From Gemmatimonadetes bacterium T265 (lineage in GTDB: Bacteria; Gemmatimonadota; Gemmatimonadetes; Gemmatimonadales; Gemmatimonadaceae): DNA of 64,000 bases. Shown here in pieces: positions 59,798 to 64,000 of the stretch. Positions within the stretch are counted from its first letter, which is position 1. Every line of letters begins with the position of its first letter. The translations under genes were made by a program, and so were the position numbers. The stretch covers positions 310,001 to 374,000 of the forward strand of contig BPUI01000003.1 in NCBI GenBank assembly GCA_019973575.1, read 5' to 3'. The notes beneath the pieces are model-generated. The model made no database searches, was not told the DNA's origin, and worked only from the letters and a program-made list of their open reading frames with translations.

Positions 59798-61069
59798 ATG
59801 AGCACCGCGGCCCTGGACCGGGACGACCTCGCACTCGCCGCGACGCCCGCGGCCGCGCCCGCGCCGATCGCCCCGCGCGCGGGCGTGGTCCGGCGGCGCG
59901 TGGACGCCGTGGACGCACTGCGCGGGCTGGTCATGGTCCTCATGGCCCTCGACCACACGCGCGACTACTTCGGCGACGCGGCCGCCGACCCGACGAACCT
60001 GCGCACGGCGGGCGCGGCGCTCTTCCTCACCCGCTGGGTGACGCACTTCTGCGCCCCCGTCTTCTTTCTGCTCACGGGCGCCGGGGCCGCGCTGACGTTA
60101 GGCCGCCGGACGCCGGCCGGGCTCTCGCGCTTCCTGCTCACGCGCGGGCTGTGGCTGGTCGTCCTCGAGCTGACGGTGCTGCGCACGCTCCTGCAGTTCA
60201 ACGTGGACTACCGCGTGACGATCCTGAACGTCCTCTGGGCGCTCGGGTGGTCGCTGGCGGCGCTCTCGGTGCTCAGCCGCCTCCCGCTCCGCGCCGTCGT
60301 GGCGGTCGGCGTGGGGCTGATCGCGTTGCACAACCTCGCCGACCCCGTCGCGCCGGCCGCGTTCGGGGCTTGGGCGCCGCTCTGGATCGTGCTGCACCAG
60401 CCGGGGCTGCTGTACGCGTCCGGCGGGCGGTTCGTCCTGCTCGCCTACCCGCTCGTGCCCTGGGTCGGCGTGACGGCCGTCGGCTTCGGCCTCGGGCGTG
60501 CCCTCACGTGGCCCCCCGGCCGGCGCCGCGCGCTGCTGCTGTGCCTCGGCCTCGGCGTGACCGCCGCGTTCGTCCTCGTGCGCGCGCTGAACGTCTACGG
60601 CGACCCGCGCCCGTGGGCGACGCAGCCGACCGTGCTCCGTACCGCGTTGTCCTTCCTCAACACCACCAAGTACCCGCCGTCGCTGCTCTTCCTGCTCATG
60701 ACGCTCGGGCCGGCCCTCCTCGCCCTGCGCTGGCTCGACGGCCGTCTCGACGCGGGCCGCCCACTGCCGGCGCCGCTGCGCCCGGCGCTCGTCTTCGGGC
60801 GCGTGCCGCTGTTCTACTTCCTGCTGCACTTCGCGCTCATCCACCTGCTTGCCGTCCTGGTGAGCGCGGTGCGATTCGGCACGGTGCGCGGGATGTTCGA
60901 GTCGCCCACCCTGGACCGCTACCCCGTCACGCAGCCGCCCGGGTGGCCCGTGGCGCTGCCGTGGGTCTACCTCGCGTGGGCCGCGGTGGTCGTGCTGGCG
61001 TACCCGTGCTGCCGGTGGTACGGCGCGCTCAAGGCGCGCCGCGCCGCGGGGTGGATGAGTTACCTGTGA
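59798..61069 (+). CDS. DUF1624/heparan-alpha-glucosaminide N-acetyltransferase-like membrane protein
   Basis: A 423-residue polytopic membrane protein. The first block VDAVDALRGLVMVLMALDHT with RDYFGD, followed by RWVTHFCAPVFFLLTGAGAA, is diagnostic for the DUF1624/HGSNAT-catalytic family. The His in ALDHTRD corresponds to the conserved active-site region. Later helices include FLLLHFALIHLLAV-like VPLFYFLLHFALIHLLAVLV, common in acyltransferase_3 relatives. It probably transfers an acetyl group across the membrane to a glycan or amine; the acceptor is unknown. It is divergent from the LytS-LytR pair, 220 bp apart, and may be its target. Confidence 0.87.
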   Translation: MSTAALDRDDLALAATPAAAPAPIAPRAGVVRRRVDAVDALRGLVMVLMALDHTRDYFGDAAADPTNLRTAGAALFLTRWVTHFCAPVFFLLTGAGAALTLGRRTPAGLSRFLLTRGLWLVVLELTVLRTLLQFNVDYRVTILNVLWALGWSLAALSVLSRLPLRAVVAVGVGLIALHNLADPVAPAAFGAWAPLWIVLHQPGLLYASGGRFVLLAYPLVPWVGVTAVGFGLGRALTWPPGRRRALLLCLGLGVTAAFVLVRALNVYGDPRPWATQPTVLRTALSFLNTTKYPPSLLFLLMTLGPALLALRWLDGRLDAGRPLPAPLRPALVFGRVPLFYFLLHFALIHLLAVLVSAVRFGTVRGMFESPTLDRYPVTQPPGWPVALPWVYLAWAAVVVLAYPCCRWYGALKARRAAGWMSYL

Positions 61070-61148
61070 CCGATTCGCCGCGCCCGTTCCCGGCCCGCGC
61101 CGCCTGCGTGCCGACCCGGGGCGCTCTCCCGTCCCTTCGACGAACCCC

Positions 61149-61547
61149 ATGAAGTACCTGCTGATGATGCACACGCCGCGCGGGATCGGCGATTATCAAA
61201 CGGTGCGCTGGGCCCCGGCCGACTTCGAGGCCCACGTTGCCTTCATGCACGCGTTCAACCGCGAGCTCGCCGCCGGCGGCGAGCTGGTCGACGCCCAGGG
61301 GCTGACCCCGCCCGGCGAGGGCCGCCTCGTGCGCGCCGGCCGCGACAGCGCTCCCGTGACCGACGGCCCGTTCCCCGAGACCAAGGAGTTCCTCGCCGGC
61401 TACTCGATCGTCGACGTCGACTCGCCCGAGCGCGCCTACGCCCTCGCCGCCCGCGCGTCGGCGGCCCCCGGGCCGGGCGGCGCGCCGCTCAACATGCCCA
61501 TCGAGGTGCGCCAACTTCTGAGTGCCCCGCGGCCAGCCGGCGGCTGA
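61149..61547 (+). CDS. YciI family (DGPF-domain) protein
   Basis: A 132-residue protein of the YciI/DGPF family: MKYLLMMHTPRG start, AHVAFMHAFNRELAAGGELV, and the signature VTDGPFPETKEFLAGYSIVD. These ferredoxin-like proteins usually sit beside ECF sigma factors, but no sigma gene follows here. Function is unresolved, with a possible muconolactone-isomerase-like fold. It lies 80 bp after the acyltransferase-like gene on the same strand. Confidence 0.9.
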   Translation: MKYLLMMHTPRGIGDYQTVRWAPADFEAHVAFMHAFNRELAAGGELVDAQGLTPPGEGRLVRAGRDSAPVTDGPFPETKEFLAGYSIVDVDSPERAYALAARASAAPGPGGAPLNMPIEVRQLLSAPRPAGG

Positions 61548-61660
61548 CGACCCGCGGGTGACGACCGGCGGGTGCCGACCGGCGACCGGACGGCGTATCG
61601 CGGTGACCGGCCCGGCGGCGCACGCCGCCGCCACCGGGCGGACGGAGGCGCCGCGAATCG

Positions 61661-61987
61661 TTAGGCGCGCCGGGTGGCCGCGTAGCCGACCGCGTCCGCG
61701 TACCGTCTGATCCAGTGGTCGACGAGCGCGTCGGGCGTGCCGCCGACGTCGTACGACGGCGACGTGAGCACCTCGGCGTGGTCGACGTCGATCGTCACCA
61801 CCCCGTGCATCAGCGGCGCGAGGTCGGGCCAGGCGTTCTCGAACCGCTCGACCAGTCCGGCGGGCGCCTCCCGCATCGGCGCGTAGCGGGCGTGGCCGCG
61901 GACGCGACACCCCGTCCGCCGGAGGACGTCGACGAAGTCCACCTCCACCGCCCCGGACCCCGCCTGCAGGTTATCAAGCACGGCCAT
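61661..61987 (-). CDS. Hypothetical protein of 108 residues
   Basis: Start at 61987 is fixed by an AGGAGG five bases before the ATG. The soluble product begins MAVLDNLQAGSGAVEVDFVD, then has CRVRGHARYAPMREAPAGLV and ends with DALVDHWIRRYADAVGYAAT. I recognise no family; a mixed alpha/beta fold seems likely. The stop codon lies near a CGTTAGGC copy at 61659-61666. It is divergent from the histidine kinase with only 13 bp between the two proposed starts, so one of the starts, probably the kinase's, may be further in. Confidence 0.65.
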   Translation of the reverse strand: MAVLDNLQAGSGAVEVDFVDVLRRTGCRVRGHARYAPMREAPAGLVERFENAWPDLAPLMHGVVTIDVDHAEVLTSPSYDVGGTPDALVDHWIRRYADAVGYAATRRA

Positions 61988-62000
61988 CCGATCCTCCTGC

Positions 62001-63185
62001 ATGTGGCGCGCGATCGCGGCGACTGGTGCCGTGACTGGGTCCGTCCACGGGCGCGACGGAGATGGTGGGACGGCGTTCGTCCCGCTCGCGCGCGCGGAAC
62101 ACGGCGGCGAGCACGCGGGCAGCGTCCAGATCCTGGCCACGCGCGGCACGGAGAAGCGGTCCCGGGCCGCGACCGCGGCGGACGCGCTCGGCGTCATGCG
62201 CCGCGTCGCGGACGGGGAGCCGGTCGTCTACCCGGTCGCCGACGTGGCCGCGTGGTTCCCGGCGCTGCACCGGTACTACGTGAGGCAGGGCGCGCGCGTC
62301 GTCGGCCACTTCCCCCTCCGCGTCGCCGGCACGGTCACGGGCTACCTCGGGCTGTCGTGGCGGACCGCCGAGCCGCCGAACGCGCGGGTGTTCGAGACGG
62401 CCTGCGCGCTCGCCGTGCAGGCATCGCTCGCGCTGGAGATGCAGCGGCGCGCGGACGAGGCGCGCGTGGCGGCCGTCGCCGCCGAGCGGCAGGCGGCGGC
62501 CGCCGCGCTCGCGGACGAGCACGCGCGCCTCGCGCGCGAGGTGCACGACACGCTCGCGCAGGGCCTCGCCGGGATCGTGATGCAGCTCGGCGCCGCGCGC
62601 GCCAAGCTCGGCCCCGCCTACGCCGCGGCCGCCCCGCAGCTCGACCTCGTCGATGGGCTCGCGCGCGACACGCTGGCCGTCGCCCGGCGCACGATCACCG
62701 TCCTTCGGCCCGGCGCGCCCGGACACGAGGACCTCGAGGCCGGCCTCCGCCGGGTCGTGGCCGAGTGTGGGAGAGCGCGTGCCGGGCGGGTCACGCTCGC
62801 GGCGTCGGGCGTGGCGCCGGCGGCGCTTCCCCGCCGAGCCTCGGCGGAGGTGGAATACGAGCTGCTGCGGATCGCGCAGGCCGCCCTCGCCAACGCCGTG
62901 CAACACGCCCGCGCGGCGCACGTCGCCGTCACGCTCGACTACGGGCCGGACCACCCTCCAGAGCGCTCGGCAGTCGTCGCGCCGGCCCTCCAGCTCGCGG
63001 TGGCGGACGACGGGGTGGGGTTCGACCCGGCCACGCCGAGGCCGGGCCGCTTCGGCCTGGTCGGGATGCGCGAGCGGGCCGCGCGGGTCGGCGCCGCCCT
63101 CACGCTCGTGACCGCCCCGGGCGAGGAGACCGAGGTCGTCGTCGTCTGGCCGGGGCCGCCCGCAGCGCCCGGGGGCGCGCCGTGA
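62001..63185 (+). CDS. NarL-type sensor histidine kinase (GAF + HisKA_3)
   Basis: A cytoplasmic kinase of up to 394 residues. Residues 25-145 form a GAF-like domain (SVQILATRG, HFPLRVAGTVTGYLGLSW, RVFETACALAVQASLALEM). The dimerisation domain holds phospho-acceptor His182 in LAREVHDTLAQGLAGIVMQL, and the ATPase has LANAVQHARAAHVAVTL and ADDGVGFDPATPRPGRFGLV with GMRERA. The ATG at 62001 has no good ribosome-binding site and crowds the divergent gene, so the start is uncertain; the GAF domain may be truncated relative to relatives. Its stop overlaps the regulator's GTG. It phosphorylates the next gene product. Confidence 0.88.
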   Translation: MWRAIAATGAVTGSVHGRDGDGGTAFVPLARAEHGGEHAGSVQILATRGTEKRSRAATAADALGVMRRVADGEPVVYPVADVAAWFPALHRYYVRQGARVVGHFPLRVAGTVTGYLGLSWRTAEPPNARVFETACALAVQASLALEMQRRADEARVAAVAAERQAAAAALADEHARLAREVHDTLAQGLAGIVMQLGAARAKLGPAYAAAAPQLDLVDGLARDTLAVARRTITVLRPGAPGHEDLEAGLRRVVAECGRARAGRVTLAASGVAPAALPRRASAEVEYELLRIAQAALANAVQHARAAHVAVTLDYGPDHPPERSAVVAPALQLAVADDGVGFDPATPRPGRFGLVGMRERAARVGAALTLVTAPGEETEVVVVWPGPPAAPGGAP

Positions 63186-63841
63186 CGGCGACGTTCGGGA
63201 CGTTAGGCGGCGCGGTCGGCCGGCGCATCCGCGTGCTCGTGGCCGACGACCACGCGATCGTGCGCCAGGGCGTCGTGACCGTGCTGCGCGACGCGCCGGG
63301 GATCGCGGTCGTGGCGGAGGCCGCCGACGGCGCGGCCGCGGTCGCGCGCTACGCCGAACACCGGCCCGACGTCGCGCTCGTCGACCTCGAGATGCCGGGG
63401 CTGGACGGGGCCGACGTAGTCGCGGCGGTGCGCGCCCGCTACCCCGACGCGCGGTTCATCCTCCTCACCACGTACGACGCGGACGACGACATCGAGCGCG
63501 CGCTCCGGGCCGGCGCGAAGGCGTACCTGCTCAAGGACGTCGACCCGCAGGAGCTCGTCGCCTGCGTGCGCGCCGTCGACCAGGGACGCGCGTGGGCCTC
63601 GCCCGCGGTCGCGGCCAAGCTGGCCACCCGCCTCACGCGCGTGGAGCTGACGCCGCGCGAGCGGACCGTCCTGCGCGAGCTCGCCGCGGGCAAGAGCAAC
63701 AAGGAGATCGCCGCGGCGCTCGGCATCGTCGAAAGCACGGTCAAGCTCCACGTCACGCACCTGTACGAAAAGCTCGGCGTGTCGAGCCGCACCGAGGCCC
63801 TCGCGGCCGCCGTCGGCCGCGGACTCGTCCGGCTGCCGTAG
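63182..63841 (+). CDS. NarL/FixJ-family response regulator
   Basis: A 219-residue regulator: receiver with VLVADDHAIVRQGVVTVL, Asp68 in VALVDLEMPGLDG, and the Thr-Lys pair in LLTTYDADDDIERAL and GAKAYLLKDVDPQEL; then a C-terminal LuxR HTH (LTPRERTVLRELAAGKSNKE, IVESTVKLHVTHLYEKLGVS). The GTG at 63182 overlaps the kinase stop (GTGA). A TTA-GGC Leu-Gly pair from the repeated motif falls near its start. Targets are not visible in the 160 bp that remain. Confidence 0.95.
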   Translation: MTATFGTLGGAVGRRIRVLVADDHAIVRQGVVTVLRDAPGIAVVAEAADGAAAVARYAEHRPDVALVDLEMPGLDGADVVAAVRARYPDARFILLTTYDADDDIERALRAGAKAYLLKDVDPQELVACVRAVDQGRAWASPAVAAKLATRLTRVELTPRERTVLRELAAGKSNKEIAAALGIVESTVKLHVTHLYEKLGVSSRTEALAAAVGRGLVRLP

Positions 63842-64000
63842 CCGGCCCGGTCGCGCCGAGCACGGGTATCCCACGTCCATTGCGCCATCCACGGGCCACC
63901 GGCGGGGTCCCGGCGGGTCGCGCCGCCTAACGCTCGATGCCGTCAGGCGACGCCGATCGCGGTCCGGAGAGGACGTCTCCCAACCGGGCGACGACGTTCC

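Larger units (their letters stand above)
1282..63931. repeat. Dispersed motif GCCTAAC(G) / (C)GTTAGGC, 42 copies
   Basis: Copies reading GCCTAAC on the plus strand start at 1282, 2950, 7071, 7975, 8474, 9409, 15552, 15927, 16739, 21532, 23420, 23824, 26195, 31187, 35184, 36537, 44629, 45814, 47640, 53087, 56200 and 63925. Copies reading GTTAGGC start at 1831, 5906, 7098, 10499, 15047, 24391, 25483, 26922, 27123, 35082, 35785, 42454, 48245, 49278, 50790, 53495, 55823, 60097, 61660 and 63202. About 34 of the 42 extend to the octamer GCCTAACG. They lie in genes, at gene ends and between genes, in both orientations. Counting was by eye and may miss a few. Confidence 0.8.

Noticed and set aside
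57514-61152. A 1212-codon forward frame
   Set aside because: Overlaps the LytS-LytR pair and the acyltransferase-like gene, all with clear motifs; no domain in the long frame itself.
1282-63931. Reading the repeated motif as a Chi or KOPS-like polar element
   Set aside because: The two orientations are nearly equal (22 and 20) across the window, with no switch point.
1282-63931. Telomere-like TTAGGC repeats
   Set aside because: The hexamer resembles a nematode telomere unit, but the copies are single and dispersed, never tandem.
63842-64000. Possible minus-strand gene end at the right edge (stop at 63943-63945)
   Set aside because: Fewer than 20 codons are visible before the window ends; cannot be supported.

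Overview
The window is very G+C-rich (about three quarters by eye), densely coded and entirely chromosomal in character. I found no rRNA, tRNA, CRISPR array, complete insertion sequence or phage gene. TonB-dependent receptors, a TonB protein, a porin, lipoproteins and Tat/Sec-exported proteins point to a diderm bacterium. The PknB-type kinase with a TPR-like tail, the Asp-box (sortilin-like) exported protein, the GMC oxidoreductase beside a DUF1080 protein, and the recurrent 4-bp GTGA/ATGA gene overlaps look to me most like Gemmatimonadota. That placement is inference from gene content, not from a marker gene.

Layout. 0-4.5 kb: end of a polysaccharide cluster (GT2, two GT4, a Wzy-like polymerase). 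4.6-11.1 kb: PA2169-type stress protein, secreted S53 peptidase, methyltransferase, then a forward run of peroxiredoxin, DsbA-like protein, AI-2E transporter and AIM24 protein. 11.1-12.6 kb: a TonB protein and a small deletion scar. 12.6-21.3 kb: a complete high-affinity phosphate uptake cluster on the minus strand, read pstS2-pstS1-porin-pstC-pstA-pstB2-pstB1-phoU. 21.3-23.6 kb: a DoxX remnant and two tandem NTF2-like exported proteins. 23.6-35.9 kb: acetoacetyl-CoA synthetase, a dead TonB receptor, YeiH transporter, MFS transporter, an Asp-box protein, a large unrecognised secreted protein, and a Gfo/Idh/MocA dehydrogenase followed by a NagB-like protein. 35.9-41.3 kb: a decaying block with three gene remnants and two exported hydrolases, each carrying one inactivating lesion. 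41.4-51.4 kb: a PIN/RHH toxin-antitoxin pair with a palindromic operator, a Ser/Thr kinase, GMC oxidoreductase, DUF1080 protein and a TonB receptor. 51.4-57.6 kb: 2H phosphoesterase, decayed SDR genes, then an AraC/dehalogenase/ThrE/DUF1275 overlapping operon and another deletion scar. 57.6-64 kb: a LytS/LytR pair, an acyltransferase-like membrane protein, a YciI protein, and a NarL-type two-component pair.

The strongest unexplained signal is not a gene. The heptamer GCCTAAC (usually GCCTAACG) and its complement occur 42 times by my eye count, about equally in both orientations and along the whole window, against about five expected from base composition. It forces rare codons (TTA, CTA, CCT, GTT, AGG) into genes, supplies stop codons to several genes, and once forms an inverted pair between two convergent genes. 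That last arrangement resembles the uptake-sequence terminators of Neisseria and Haemophilus. I regard it as a candidate uptake-type, methylation or nucleoid-protein motif. A second theme is repeated small-scale gene decay, including two head-to-head scars in which divergent genes appear to have lost their 5' halves together.
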